Of a stretch of 64,000 nucleotides of DNA, positions 10,641-19,476 are shown one piece after another (position 1 is the first letter of the stretch; every line of letters starts with the position of its first letter). The notes under the pieces are model-generated. The model was not told where the DNA came from. It ran no database searches and saw only the letters and a list, made by a program, of their open reading frames with translations. Both the position numbers and the translations under genes were made by a program. This DNA is from Shewanella canadensis. GTDB taxonomy: Bacteria > Pseudomonadota > Gammaproteobacteria > Enterobacterales > Shewanellaceae. The stretch covers positions 434,001 to 498,000 of the forward strand of contig NZ_RXNU01000004.1 in the NCBI RefSeq assembly GCF_003966225.1, read 5' to 3'.

Positions 10641-10930
10641 TGTAGGAGCGGCTTTAGCCGCGAAGCTTGTTGCCAGCTTCATCTATAAGCTCGTAGCCTT
10701 ATGGATTATTTCAGAGATCATTCTTCATTATTCCCGGCTAAAGCCGGTCCTACATGGTTGCGCATTAATTGTAGGAGCGGCTTGAGCCGCGAAGCTCGTT
10801 GCCGGCTCCATCTATAAGCCCGTAGCTTTGTTGATTATTTCAGAGACCATTCTTCATTATTCCCGGCTAAAGCCAGTCCTACATGGCTGCGCATTAATTG
10901 TAGGAGCGGCTTTAGCCGCGAAGCTCGTTG
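10641..10930. repeat. REPIN-like array: 129-bp tandem units built of inverted REP pairs
   Basis: The REP sequence TGTAGGAGCGGCTTTAGCCG occurs at 10641, 10770 and 10899, exactly 129 bp apart. Within each full unit a second REP in inverted orientation (CCCGGCTAAAGCCGGTCCTA, about 10731 and 10860) faces the first, with about 60-70 bp between. Two complete units plus the start of a third are present, with a few substitutions between units. Elements of this type are mobilised by RAYT transposases elsewhere in genomes; none is in this window. No gene is supported between cydX and the chemoreceptor. Confidence 0.9.
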
Positions 10931-10982
10931 CTTGTTTCAGGAGCCAGCTTGAATGTTCGAGGTTCGGGGTTCTAGGTTTGAG

Positions 10983-11012
10983 CCGTCATTCTGAACTAGT
11001 TTCAGAATCCAC
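10983..11012. repeat. Dispersed palindromic repeat, GTCATTC...GAATCC family, copy 2
   Basis: GTCATTCTGAA-ctag-TTTCAGAATCCA, nearly identical to the copy at 457-489 over about 30 bases, including the following C/T-rich bases. Confidence 0.7.
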
Positions 11013-11059
11013 GTTCTTTCATGCTTTATGGGAAGGGGATGAGAATTTGTATGTTTGAG

Positions 11060-11086
11060 GGCCTGAATGTTTAACGCATTCAGGCC
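11060..11086 (-). terminator. Hairpin downstream of the chemoreceptor gene
   Basis: Perfect 10-bp stem GGCCTGAATG / CATTCAGGCC with a 7-base loop, 28 bp beyond the chemoreceptor stop. The T-tract on the minus strand is poor, so termination strength is uncertain. Confidence 0.5.
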
Positions 11087-11113
11087 TTCTTAATATTATT
11101 TAGATATCGATTT

Positions 11114-13117
11114 TTAAGCTTTAAATACGCTAATTTTCTCTTTTATCTCTACGGCCAGATCCGATAACCCCTGCGCGGCATCGACGTTTTCACCGGCTCT
11201 CTGCTCACCTTCACGTGCCAGCTCTGTTATCAGGTGCAGGTTGCGGGTTATCTCATCGGCTACGGCGCTTTGCTGCTCCGTTGCACTGGCGATACTGCTC
11301 GATGAGATGGCCAGTTCACCGATACTCTCGGTGATTTGGTTTAGTTGAATACCAGCTTCTTCCCCTTGAGTGGCGGATGCGATACCCAATTGATGGCTCT
11401 GTCCCATCTGCTCCGCAGTGGTCTTGACCTGGGATTGAAGTTGAGTGATGGTCAGGCCAATCTCATGAATCGATGTTTGGGTTCGCTGTGCCAGTGTTCT
11501 GACCTCATCGGCGACGACGGCAAATCCACGCCCCTGTTCACCCGCTCGCGCCGCTTCGATTGCCGCGTTCAGGGCAAGCAGGTTTGTCTGCTCGGCTATC
11601 CCATTGATCACTTCCGTGACCTGACTGATCGCTTCACTCTCTTTCGTCACATTCTCGACGCTGATATGACTGTTGTTGAGTTGATGACTGAGCTCTGCTA
11701 AGCCATTAACAACTTGAGTCAATTGGTCATGGCCTTGACGTGAGGCGGTATCAACCTGCTGGCTCTTGTTTGCTCCTTCACTGGCATGGCTGGCAACATC
11801 ACGAATGGAGGTCGACATCTCTTCGATTGCCGTGGCGATCTGGTCCGTCTGCGCCATTAATGACTGCGCTTCCTCGCCATTAAGTCTTGCCGTTTGCTGG
11901 GCTTCAGCGGCTTGGGTCTCTAGGGTTCCCACCGACTGCTGCAGGGCCATAATCAATTGCCTTAAACTATCGGCCATCTGAGAGGTACTGATAGTGATCA
12001 TATCGACTTCATTCTTGCTGTCGGTATTGGGTCTGTTGAAGCTTTGTGAAAGATTTCCTCTTCCAAGCTGGTCCAGCTGCTGTTGAAGCACTTTCAATGG
12101 ATGAAGTGTTTTCATTAGTACAATGAATAGCATTAAGGTGATTAAGATAATCCCTACTGCGGCCACAGAGACATTGATACTGAGTAATTTCAGGCTCTCC
12201 TCATTAAGCTCGCTAACCTTAGCGAAGCCAACCAGTGCCCAATCCCAGCCGGGAATGTTCACACTATAGGCGTACATAGGTTCGTTATTATTGTTGATGT
12301 ACTCCCAAGAGCCATTATCGGTCAATGCTTGCTCAATCGTCAGACCACCGAGCATCTGCTGAGTCATTTTCTCTCCCGAATTAACACTGGGATGGGCAAC
12401 GACAGATTGGTTGCTCCTGCGCATGATCATGAAATAACCCGACTCTTCAATCTTGAGTTTATTCATCGCCTGCTGGAGCTGGGTTAACGACTCTGTAATA
12501 TCGAATCCGATATAGAGGATACCGATAACTTCACCCTGAACATTGGTTATGGGTCGATATACCGTCATGTAATCTTTGCCAAACAATTTGGCATAACCTT
12601 CGTAAGCTTGGCCACTGATTAATGCGGCATAACCCGGGTGATTCTTGCCCAGATAAGTGCCCAGTGCTCGTTTACCATCGGCTTTCTTCAACGATGTTGA
12701 GATACGCAGGAAGTCGTCGCCATCGCGCACAAACACGGTTGCCGTACCACCGGTAAGATTTGAGAAGCGATCGACCTTACTCTTCGAGGCATTGATCTGC
12801 TCTTTTTCATGGGCGAGAGCGGGGGTTATCTTGCTTAATACTTTGACTGTTTTGTTGGGTTTTCTGAACTGGCCGGGATACATGGCGCGCAAGACATCGG
12901 CGCTGCGACGGGCAAGTGTCAATAAGCTACTGTATTGAACCTCAATCAGATCTGAGGTTCCATGCATCTGAGCCTGCATGGCGGTAACGGCTTTATCTTC
13001 GAGTACATCGGCCGCGGTAAAGTAAGAGATACTCCCCGTTATCCCGAACACGAGAACGGTTAATATTAGGGCTAATATGCCTATCTGTTGTGAAATTGGC
13101 CAGTTTTTATAATTCAT
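11114..13117 (-). CDS. Methyl-accepting chemotaxis protein with a Cache sensor domain
   Basis: Inner-membrane chemoreceptor that would signal to CheA/CheW and the polar flagellum. The 667 residues show TM helix 1 (about 11-33), a periplasmic Cache-type sensor (Cache_3-Cache_2-like; contains [19 protein letters not shown] and TVYRPI), TM helix 2 (about 305-328), a HAMP domain, and the methyl-accepting coiled coil whose hairpin tip reads [20 protein letters not shown]. There is no C-terminal NWETF pentapeptide tether. The ligand cannot be predicted. It lies alone on its strand. The start is the ATG at 13117; family calling is firm. Confidence 0.95.
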   Translation of the reverse strand: MNYKNWPISQQIGILALILTVLVFGITGSISYFTAADVLEDKAVTAMQAQMHGTSDLIEVQYSSLLTLARRSADVLRAMYPGQFRKPNKTVKVLSKITPALAHEKEQINASKSKVDRFSNLTGGTATVFVRDGDDFLRISTSLKKADGKRALGTYLGKNHPGYAALISGQAYEGYAKLFGKDYMTVYRPITNVQGEVIGILYIGFDITESLTQLQQAMNKLKIEESGYFMIMRRSNQSVVAHPSVNSGEKMTQQMLGGLTIEQALTDNGSWEYINNNNEPMYAYSVNIPGWDWALVGFAKVSELNEESLKLLSINVSVAAVGIILITLMLFIVLMKTLHPLKVLQQQLDQLGRGNLSQSFNRPNTDSKNEVDMITISTSQMADSLRQLIMALQQSVGTLETQAAEAQQTARLNGEEAQSLMAQTDQIATAIEEMSTSIRDVASHASEGANKSQQVDTASRQGHDQLTQVVNGLAELSHQLNNSHISVENVTKESEAISQVTEVINGIAEQTNLLALNAAIEAARAGEQGRGFAVVADEVRTLAQRTQTSIHEIGLTITQLQSQVKTTAEQMGQSHQLGIASATQGEEAGIQLNQITESIGELAISSSSIASATEQQSAVADEITRNLHLITELAREGEQRAGENVDAAQGLSDLAVEIKEKISVFKA

Positions 13118-13299
13118 TTTTTGGTCCGCTTTTATTATGTAAGGCGATAATGTAAATCACATTAACTATCAATGATTTGATATAGGTCTAAAAGCGGCAA
13201 AAATTAAGACAAAATTCACTTTTTTCTAAGGTTCTTTTGGAGGGGCAGGGGAGCCGTCTAAAGAAAATGGAGCAACTGGAACGTATGTACAGCATTATT

Positions 13300-13331
13300 C
13301 GGGATGAAGCACCTGAATATGCTTCATCCCG
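13300..13331 (-). terminator. Hairpin after the RND pump gene
   Basis: Perfect 11-bp stem CGGGATGAAGC / GCTTCATCCCG located 11 bp after the pump gene stop on the minus strand. The following tract (AATAATGC) is not U-rich, so it may be a weak terminator. Confidence 0.55.
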
Positions 13332-13341
13332 CAGGGGGAAA

Positions 13342-16300
13342 TTAAGCCTCTACTTCGGTTTCTGTTGCCATTGGGCGCGACGTTAACCGCAGTTTCTTTG
13401 CCGGTTTCATAATGAGTTGATACATAGTCGGCACCCAAACAAGCGAGAGCAATGTCGTCAGTAGTGTCCCGCCCGCAATCGCGATGGCAAAGGGTGGCCA
13501 GAAGCCACCGCCGGCAATGATAAGGGGCAAGAAGCCCCCAATCGTCGTGATAGTCGTGGAACCAATATGTCTTCCACAGCCGGAGACGACGCTGACAATT
13601 GATTCTATCTTGCCTGATCTCGCATCGGGTAGCTCTTCGAGTTCTGCCAGGATAACAATCGCCGCATTGATGGCCAGACCCATAAGCCCGAGCAGACCGA
13701 TGATCACGGTGAAACCAAACGGATAGCCAAAGGTATATACCGCCAGCAGACCAAGCCCCGCTGATTGCAGTGCACTGAAGAGAATAATGGCCGTTAATCT
13801 AAAGGAGTTAAAGGAGAGCACCACGGTAGCCAGCAGTAAGGTCACGACTAATACTACATTTGAAAGCAGGTTGCCCACGGCTTCGTTTCGCTTCGCGCTT
13901 TCGCCCCCCACCTCAATATGATAACCGGCAGGAAGTACCAGTTTATCTATGTTAACTTTAGCATCGTCGAGCACCTGTTGAGGCAGGACTCCGCTGACTA
14001 AGTAAGCTTCGATGGTATTGACTCTGTGACCATCTCTGCGGGGGATCGCGCCGCGGCTGACTTCGATTCGGTTAGTGGATAGGGCCGAAAGGGGGATCTC
14101 AGAGCCCGAAGCCGAGACTAAATTAATTTCCGACAGTTTTGTCTGCTGTTCTCGTGTGCTGTCTTGCAATCTGACCCTGACTGGCAGAGATTCAGTCTGC
14201 TCCAGAATACTCCCCCCTTTAATTCCTGTGGTGGCCATCTGGATCTGATTGGCTATCTCAGTCAAATTGAGCCCACTCATTAAGCTGGCATCTTCATTGA
14301 TTTGGAACCACACCTTAGGCGCACCGGCACTTAAGGTCGCTCGGGTATGAATAACATCGGCGGTATTGGATAAAATTCGTCTGACTTCATCTCCGATGAG
14401 CCTGAGCTGGTCTAAATTCGGGCCAAATACTCTCAACTCAACAGGCGCATTGAAAGGGGGACCCTGTTCTAATTTTCTCACCAATATCTGTGCATCGGGA
14501 AAAGCGAGGTCCAGGCTCCGTTGAAGCCGTGGAATTAAACGGTTTGCGGTATCAAAGTCGGTAACCTTAACCATGGCCTGGGCATAGTTACTGGCGCCTT
14601 GCTGTCGCTGTAACAGGTTGTAATAAAAAGAGGGGGTATTACCACCTACGATCCAATCGATACGGTCGACACCCTCTGTTTTTCGTAGCTGTTTATCAAT
14701 CTCTTCAACGCGGCTTCGTGTGCTTTCTATACTTGCATGGGGGGAGAGGTACACCTCTATCTGGAACATGTCGCGATCCGATGGCGGAAAGAACTGCTCT
14801 GTCATCTGACCCGCAGCGATAAAACCTAAGATGGGGAAGATACCGATGATGAGACCGGATAACAGCGGACGTTTCAGTGCGGTTCTTAAGCTTAATTTAA
14901 ACAGTTTGCTTACTAAGGGGAGGCGAATACCCGCCTGATACCATTTTTGCTGTTCACCTTCTACACCAAAGCGCCCGGCAAGACCGGCAATCAAGGTGTG
15001 TGAAATAAGGTATGACCCCACCAATGCGAACATCACAGAGATAGCTATTCCCCCGACAAACTCACCGGCCGCCCCCGGCATCAATACGATAGGCGCGAAG
15101 GCGAGCATGGTGGTGATGGTGGATCCCGCTAACGGTAACCAGAGGTGATGCAGCGTCTTACTCACCGCATCGAGTCTCGTCATCCCCTGTTGTCTGCGCT
15201 GTGAAATGGCATCGACGATAACAATCGCATTATCGACCATGATACCGAGCGCCACCACTAACCCTGTGACTGACATTTGATGAATTGGCAGACCGATATA
15301 TTTCATGCAGGCGAGGGTAAAGAGGGCCGTGAGAGGCAGAGAAAGGGAGACGATTACCGCATTACGTAACCCCAGAGTCAGCATCAAGACAACTAATATG
15401 ATGATGAAACCTAAGAGTAAGCTACCCACAAGATCGCCCAGACGCTCGCTGGTATAACTTTCCTGGTCGAACAGCCATTGAATTTCGATGTTGGCCGGGA
15501 TACTTGTTTGCAGTGCCTCAACCTCATCTCTGACCTTAGCTAACCAGAGATCGACGCGCGTGTTATTGAGCATGCGGGCCGCAACCATCACGCCTTGATC
15601 TTGCTCGATTAGGGCAATGGTACTTGCCGGGGTTTTGGCTTGCCGTGAGATGGTGGCGATATCCCCTAAGCGGATGATCTGTCCCTGTTCATCAATTTTA
15701 AGCGGGACTTGACGAATTCTGGATACCGAGTCTAACTCGCCGGAGACTTCGATTAAGGCTCTGAAACTATTGTTATTGATTTCGCCGGCAGAGACTTTAG
15801 TGTCGGCATTGCCAAGAATTTGTGCCACTGCGGCCGGAGATAGCTTCAGGCGGTTAACTTTGTCTCCATCTAACTGGACTAAAATTTCTTCGGTAGGGGC
15901 ACCATAGAGTTTCACGAAATTGGTGCCGCTAAGCAGCCTTAATCTGCTCTGCAGCTCCTTTGCGTAGCGGTTAAGCATATCGGTGCGAGCTTCACCGCCC
16001 CCTTTCCACACCAATCCTAGAATGGCGGTATTAGCATAACCGACCTGATCGTCCAATATGGCATTTTGAGCCGGTAGTGGTAACAAAGGTTTTGAGTCGG
16101 CAACGAGATCCCTCGCTCTCGACCAAACGGGGGCGGTATCGATGACACTGTCTTTTAACTCGAGTTGTATCACCGATATTCCGGGGCGAGAGGTCGATTG
16201 CACTAGTTTTAGCTCTTCGAGCCGCCTCAGTTGGTTTTCCAATACCTCGGTCACTAAGGCTTCGACACGTTCGGCGGATGCGCCCGGATAATGAGTGATC

Positions 16301-16437
16301 ACCGATGAGAATCGGTTGGTGATATCCGGGTCTTCCATTCTCGGCAGGCTGGATATTGCGCCAAAACCGGCGACAATGAGTAGCGCAATCACTAAGCTTG
16401 CAAGACGTCCATTTTCTACAAAGGCTTTAATCATCAT
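13342..16437 (-). CDS. RND-family efflux transporter permease subunit
   Basis: Proton-driven inner-membrane pump of the hydrophobe/amphiphile efflux type, expected to form a tripartite system with the adjacent membrane fusion protein; no outer-membrane channel gene is nearby. The 1031-residue protein shows the usual duplicated plan: TM1, a large periplasmic loop, TM2-TM6, TM7, a second loop, TM8-TM12. The TM4 proton-relay region reads LGIMVDNAIVIVDA, with one Asp-Asn in place of the AcrB Asp-Asp pair. The ATG at 16437 (preceded by GGTGG) is chosen; a GTG at 16446 adds three residues. Its start region is the template of the tandem array at 16413-16680. Substrate unknown. Confidence 0.93.
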   Translation of the reverse strand: MMIKAFVENGRLASLVIALLIVAGFGAISSLPRMEDPDITNRFSSVITHYPGASAERVEALVTEVLENQLRRLEELKLVQSTSRPGISVIQLELKDSVIDTAPVWSRARDLVADSKPLLPLPAQNAILDDQVGYANTAILGLVWKGGGEARTDMLNRYAKELQSRLRLLSGTNFVKLYGAPTEEILVQLDGDKVNRLKLSPAAVAQILGNADTKVSAGEINNNSFRALIEVSGELDSVSRIRQVPLKIDEQGQIIRLGDIATISRQAKTPASTIALIEQDQGVMVAARMLNNTRVDLWLAKVRDEVEALQTSIPANIEIQWLFDQESYTSERLGDLVGSLLLGFIIILVVLMLTLGLRNAVIVSLSLPLTALFTLACMKYIGLPIHQMSVTGLVVALGIMVDNAIVIVDAISQRRQQGMTRLDAVSKTLHHLWLPLAGSTITTMLAFAPIVLMPGAAGEFVGGIAISVMFALVGSYLISHTLIAGLAGRFGVEGEQQKWYQAGIRLPLVSKLFKLSLRTALKRPLLSGLIIGIFPILGFIAAGQMTEQFFPPSDRDMFQIEVYLSPHASIESTRSRVEEIDKQLRKTEGVDRIDWIVGGNTPSFYYNLLQRQQGASNYAQAMVKVTDFDTANRLIPRLQRSLDLAFPDAQILVRKLEQGPPFNAPVELRVFGPNLDQLRLIGDEVRRILSNTADVIHTRATLSAGAPKVWFQINEDASLMSGLNLTEIANQIQMATTGIKGGSILEQTESLPVRVRLQDSTREQQTKLSEINLVSASGSEIPLSALSTNRIEVSRGAIPRRDGHRVNTIEAYLVSGVLPQQVLDDAKVNIDKLVLPAGYHIEVGGESAKRNEAVGNLLSNVVLVVTLLLATVVLSFNSFRLTAIILFSALQSAGLGLLAVYTFGYPFGFTVIIGLLGLMGLAINAAIVILAELEELPDARSGKIESIVSVVSGCGRHIGSTTITTIGGFLPLIIAGGGFWPPFAIAIAGGTLLTTLLSLVWVPTMYQLIMKPAKKLRLTSRPMATETEVEA

Positions 16438-16682
16438 TTGATCCACCGGGGCAAGCTTGCACGTGTCTATCTTCTACAAAGGCTTTAATCATCATTTGAT
16501 CCACCGGGGCAAGCTTGCAAGTATCTATCTTCTACTAAGGCTTTAATCATCATTTGATCCACCGGGGCAAGCTTGCAAGTATCTATCTTCTACAAAGGCT
16601 TTAATCATCATTTGATCCACCGGGGCAAGCTTGCACGTGTCTATCTTCTACAAAGGCTTTAATCATCATTTGATCCACTGAG
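16413..16682 (-). repeat. Five-unit 58-bp tandem repeat spanning the RND pump start codon
   Basis: Five start regions (GATCAAATGATGATTAAAG on the minus strand) occur at exact 58-bp steps, with ATG codons at 16437 (the pump gene), 16495, 16553, 16611 and 16669. Units differ by only a few bases (CACGTG versus TACTTG; TTT versus TTA). Partial similarity continues into the first pump codons (AAGCTTGCAAG at 16394-16404), suggesting the unit arose from the gene's own 5' end. Each copy carries a G-rich ribosome-binding-like GTGG (GGTGG, or AGTGG in the 5'-most copy) and a 22-codon mini-ORF that ends 11 nt inside the next copy's ORF. This array fills most of the 309-bp gap between the two pump genes. 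Confidence 0.95.
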
Positions 16683-16752
16683 GCAAGGTCGTCAACGTCG
16701 GATTTGGCAGTAACTTCTGCACGTATCTACTTTCAATCAATGTATTATCCAT
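16666..16752 (-). CDS. 28-codon ORF linking the fusion-protein gene to the repeat array
   Basis: An ORF starting 3 bases after the membrane-fusion-protein stop (ATG at 16752), beginning MDNTLIESRYVQ and ending PQWIK. Its TGA stop overlaps the ATG of the first 58-bp unit as ATGA, the classic coupled arrangement. Part of it (TTGATTGAAAGTAGATACGTGCAG region) resembles the repeat unit and may be a decayed sixth copy. It may be a short leader used to carry ribosomes toward the pump gene rather than a functional protein; no family is recognised. Confidence 0.3.
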   Translation of the reverse strand: MDNTLIESRYVQKLLPNPTLTTLPQWIK

Positions 16753-16755
16753 GAC

Positions 16756-17907
16756 TTACCTCGACGCCACAGTCGTGTTGCGTTTAACCTCTTGTCCCAC
16801 GACAAGTTTATGCAGTCCCTGGCTAATAAATTCTTCACCACTTTTTACCGCACCTCGAATGTAAGCCTGATCATTTTTGGTATAGATAATTTCAACATCT
16901 CTGCGTTCTATACTAAAACTCTCCGGCTTTTCTATCGCTTCACCGGCCGTGATGACATACAGGTTCCACAGTCCCCTGATACCATCGGTCAGCGATGAGA
17001 TAGGCACCCAATATCCCTCTTGTTCAATCTCATTCTCATAGGCAAGATAGGTCAGTTCGCCATTAATGACCTTAGCGTCTTGAGGTAATATAAGCCTTAA
17101 TGGCACTGTGCGTGTGATAGGGTTTACTTCGGCGCCTATCCCCGCAATTTGAGCCGTGTAATGGTTATCAGCAACCCTAAGGGAGATATCTTGTGCCGCC
17201 TTCAGACTTTGAGCGACCTTAATGGGGACACCGACAAATGCTTGCGGATTGTTATTTTGGATGAGGGTGAATACCGGGGTTCCCAGTGCAATGACTTCAC
17301 CTAAATTATTGTTCCTTTTGCTTATCACGCCGCTAAATGGTGCAAGCAGTGAAGACTTCTCGATTCTCAGTGTATTGGCATAAATGGATGCTTTGAGTCT
17401 TTTTTGAGCTGCAAGTAAACTGGCCAGCTGGCCTTTGAGTTCATCGAGTTGCTGTTCAGATGTGTAACCTTGCTGCTTTAATTTGAGGCTTCGGTTCAGT
17501 GTGTTGCTGGCCAGATCCAGATCGGCTCTATTTTGCGATAAGCTGGCCACTAACTCCTGCTTCTCGGCTTCTAATAAGCGAGTATCCAGTTGGGCTAACA
17601 ACTGCCCCTCTTTGACCTGATCGCCACTATCGACGGCAAGTTGCCTGATTTTTCCCGAAAGCTCGAATCCAATCCCCGTGGTGTTACCCGCTCGAATTGT
17701 TCCCGTGAACTCTTGGGTATGCAGATATGAGGTTGAAGGGGTTAACGTCTTGCTTGTTACTGATTGCAATTCTGGCTGTGTTGCATGAACAGTAACCTCT
17801 GCTTCGCATGCGCTGAGAAAGGTAACAAGCAAGAGACCTGTTAAACCATTTTTCCTGGAGTTGGCTCTGAAAATACTCATCCTGATACGCATTCCCTGGT
17901 TAATCAT
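16756..17907 (-). CDS. RND efflux periplasmic adaptor (membrane fusion protein)
   Basis: Lipoprotein adaptor connecting the RND pump to an outer-membrane channel. The N-terminus has a signal segment with lipobox LSAC (Cys at about residue 34). Next come a biotinyl-lipoyl-like half (GFELSGKIRQLAVDSGDQVK), a coiled-coil hairpin (about 110-170), the second lipoyl half (LLAPFSGVISKRNNNLGE) and beta-barrel domains. At 383 residues it is a normal HlyD/AcrA-type MFP. It precedes the permease in the same direction and lies behind two TetR-type operators. Several in-frame ATGs exist near the start; none has a clear ribosome binding site, so the exact start is uncertain. Confidence 0.93.
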   Translation of the reverse strand: MINQGMRIRMSIFRANSRKNGLTGLLLVTFLSACEAEVTVHATQPELQSVTSKTLTPSTSYLHTQEFTGTIRAGNTTGIGFELSGKIRQLAVDSGDQVKEGQLLAQLDTRLLEAEKQELVASLSQNRADLDLASNTLNRSLKLKQQGYTSEQQLDELKGQLASLLAAQKRLKASIYANTLRIEKSSLLAPFSGVISKRNNNLGEVIALGTPVFTLIQNNNPQAFVGVPIKVAQSLKAAQDISLRVADNHYTAQIAGIGAEVNPITRTVPLRLILPQDAKVINGELTYLAYENEIEQEGYWVPISSLTDGIRGLWNLYVITAGEAIEKPESFSIERRDVEIIYTKNDQAYIRGAVKSGEEFISQGLHKLVVGQEVKRNTTVASR

Positions 17908-17923
17908 AAGTGACGAAATCGTT

Positions 17924-17975
17924 AAACTAGACTGCCTAGTCTATTTTGGAAAAACTAGACTGTCCAGTCTAGTTT
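17924..17975. promoter_or_regulatory. Two TetR-type operators between the efflux genes and tetR
   Basis: AAACTAGACTG-tc-CAGTCTAGTTT at 17952-17975 is a perfect palindrome with 11-bp arms. A second, imperfect copy (AAACTAGACTG-cc-TAGTCTATTTT) starts 28 bp away at 17924. They lie 17-68 bp before the fusion-protein start and 51-102 bp before the regulator start, so the TetR protein probably represses both itself and the pump. Confidence 0.85.
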
Positions 17976-18025
17976 GTGTTTAAATGTGTCTAAGTTATAA
18001 GTGTTATGTTACCAAGGGGTGAATA

Positions 18026-18649
18026 ATGACCACCAAACTCTCCTGTTTAAACTTGAGTCGTAGTGAACAAAAAAGGGCGCAGATCCTCGAGGCTGCGATA
18101 GAGCTATTTTGCGGCCATGGTTTTCCCAACACCAGTATGGATGAGGTTGCCCGGAAAGCCGGGGTTTCGAAGCAAACGGTGTACTCACACTTTGGTTGTA
18201 AAGATGATCTTTTCATTTCTTCTATTAAGTCTAAATGTGTTGTCAGCCAAATAACTGATGAGCTGTTTGGTGATGCCAGTGAACCGGAAAGGACGCTGAC
18301 TAATTTTGGTGAGTACTTCGGCGCTATGATTGTGAGCCCTGAGGCGATAACCGTTTTTACAGCTTGTGTAGCGCAGGCCGAAACTCATCCTGAAATTTCT
18401 GCGTTGTTCTTCGATGCCGGACCGCAGCATCTACTCGATATGTTGTCTGGTTATCTGAAAGAGGTTGATAAAAAAGGGAAGTATCGTTTCGATGAGCCTC
18501 GTGATTGCGCGGTTCGGCTCTGTTTGATGATGTTTGGTGAGATGAGAATGAAGCTGGAGCTTGGACTGGATGTCGAGGAATTAATTGAAGGTCGTACGGA
18601 TTATATTAATGGCTGTGTAGAGATGTTCTTAAAGGCGTACAAGGTGTAG
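18026..18649 (+). CDS. TetR/AcrR family transcriptional regulator
   Basis: Predicted repressor of the divergent efflux operon. Residues about 15-62 form the TetR HTH domain, including ILEAAIELFCGHGFPNTSM, then VARKAGVSKQTVYSHFGCKDDLF; the rest is a helical ligand-binding domain of the AefR-like type (TetR_C). At 207 residues the length is normal. AAGGGG precedes the ATG. Divergence from the pump genes and the twin palindromic operators in the shared promoter region support local control. Ligand unknown. Confidence 0.94.
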   Translation: MTTKLSCLNLSRSEQKRAQILEAAIELFCGHGFPNTSMDEVARKAGVSKQTVYSHFGCKDDLFISSIKSKCVVSQITDELFGDASEPERTLTNFGEYFGAMIVSPEAITVFTACVAQAETHPEISALFFDAGPQHLLDMLSGYLKEVDKKGKYRFDEPRDCAVRLCLMMFGEMRMKLELGLDVEELIEGRTDYINGCVEMFLKAYKV

Positions 18650-18659
18650 TTTATCGATG

Positions 18660-18697
18660 CAGTTAATTCCCAGAGCCTGGGCTCCAGGAATTAACTG
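18660..18697. terminator. Bidirectional hairpin between convergent tetR and the CHI-like gene
   Basis: Outer stem CAGTTAATTCC / GGAATTAACTG and inner stem GAGCC / GGCTC separated by 2-base bulges make a nearly perfect 38-bp cruciform just after the tetR stop and 20 bp before the end of the convergent gene. There is no strong T-tract. Confidence 0.6.
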
Positions 18698-18716
18698 TTA
18701 AGAGTTAAGCCAATTA

Positions 18717-19322
18717 TTACTGCTTGCCCAACATAGCTTTTTTAAGACTGCCCTGAGCCGGACTATCTCCTAGCCAGATCTTTAACAGTGCCTGCCTGAA
18801 TGCTTCACCTTCGATAGTCGCCTGTGCTTCTCCATTTTTATATGCCGTTACACCGAAGCTTTTATCGGTCGCGAGAGTAAATTGATCACCCTCTTTAATC
18901 TCATCGCTGAAAAGTGCCATAAAAGCATCAATTTCAGTCTGAATTTCGGCAATGTTGCCATCGGTCGCATCATCGAAACCATCATTGATTGCATCACGCA
19001 TCTTATCGCTGGTGATCATACCAGAGGTGATGTTTAACCGAACGGCTGAAGTCGGAGCATCGAGAATTGCGGTGATATTATCGGTCCTTGATGGCAGATA
19101 CAGGCTACCGACATAGAGGTCGATAAAGAATTTACTGCGCACACCCGCACCATTGAGTTGAAGCTGTGTCGACTCGACCGCAATATGTTCGGCAACGTCA
19201 ACACCCGATATCTCTTTGGCACTGGCAGCACCGCTAAGTAGCGCACCGGTAAGTAGCAGGCTGGTGGGTACTAAGCATGTGGGTAATAAGTTTGTGGGCA
19301 TTAGTCTAGTGAGGGACTTCAT
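18717..19322 (-). CDS. Chalcone isomerase-like periplasmic protein
   Basis: Secreted protein of the bacterial chalcone-isomerase-like fold family; function in bacteria is not established and enzymatic isomerase activity is not expected. The start is the ATG at 19322, preceded by AAGAGG, giving a clear signal peptide (MKSLTRLMPTNLLP..., cleavage near SGAASAKE). An upstream ATG at 19379 would put 19 residues before the signal peptide. The mature part contains GAGVRSKFFIDLYVGSLYLP and ends with GEAFRQALLKIWLGDSPAQG, both usual for the family. The signal region has a repeated PTxLLxT pattern. Monocistronic. Confidence 0.8.
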   Translation of the reverse strand: MKSLTRLMPTNLLPTCLVPTSLLLTGALLSGAASAKEISGVDVAEHIAVESTQLQLNGAGVRSKFFIDLYVGSLYLPSRTDNITAILDAPTSAVRLNITSGMITSDKMRDAINDGFDDATDGNIAEIQTEIDAFMALFSDEIKEGDQFTLATDKSFGVTAYKNGEAQATIEGEAFRQALLKIWLGDSPAQGSLKKAMLGKQ

Positions 19323-19375
19323 ATAACCTCTTATATTTTTATTCTTGATAGCATTCTGACGAGCTAGGAGCTCTG

Positions 19376-19406
19376 TCATTCCGGCGATCTTGTTGGCCGG
19401 AATCCA
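19376..19406. repeat. Dispersed palindromic repeat, GTCATTCC...GGAATCC variant
   Basis: GTCATTCCGGC-gatcttgttg-GCCGGAATCCAG: inverted arms ATTCCGGC / GCCGGAAT. It has the same outer frame as the copies at 457 and 10983 but a different, compensated stem. Confidence 0.6.
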
Positions 19407-19476
19407 GATTTCATGCTAGTGAGCTTGTGAACGCACTGGTAATTCTTAGATTAAGTCTTGCGTTGCTGGCGTCGAG

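Noticed and set aside
10828..11058. Open reading frame of 76 codons
   Set aside because: It runs through the REP array and a dispersed palindrome; codon pattern and lack of a ribosome site argue against a gene.
16413..16682. CRISPR array
   Set aside because: The 58-bp units are directly contiguous and near-identical over their whole length; there are no unique spacers, and no cas genes are near.
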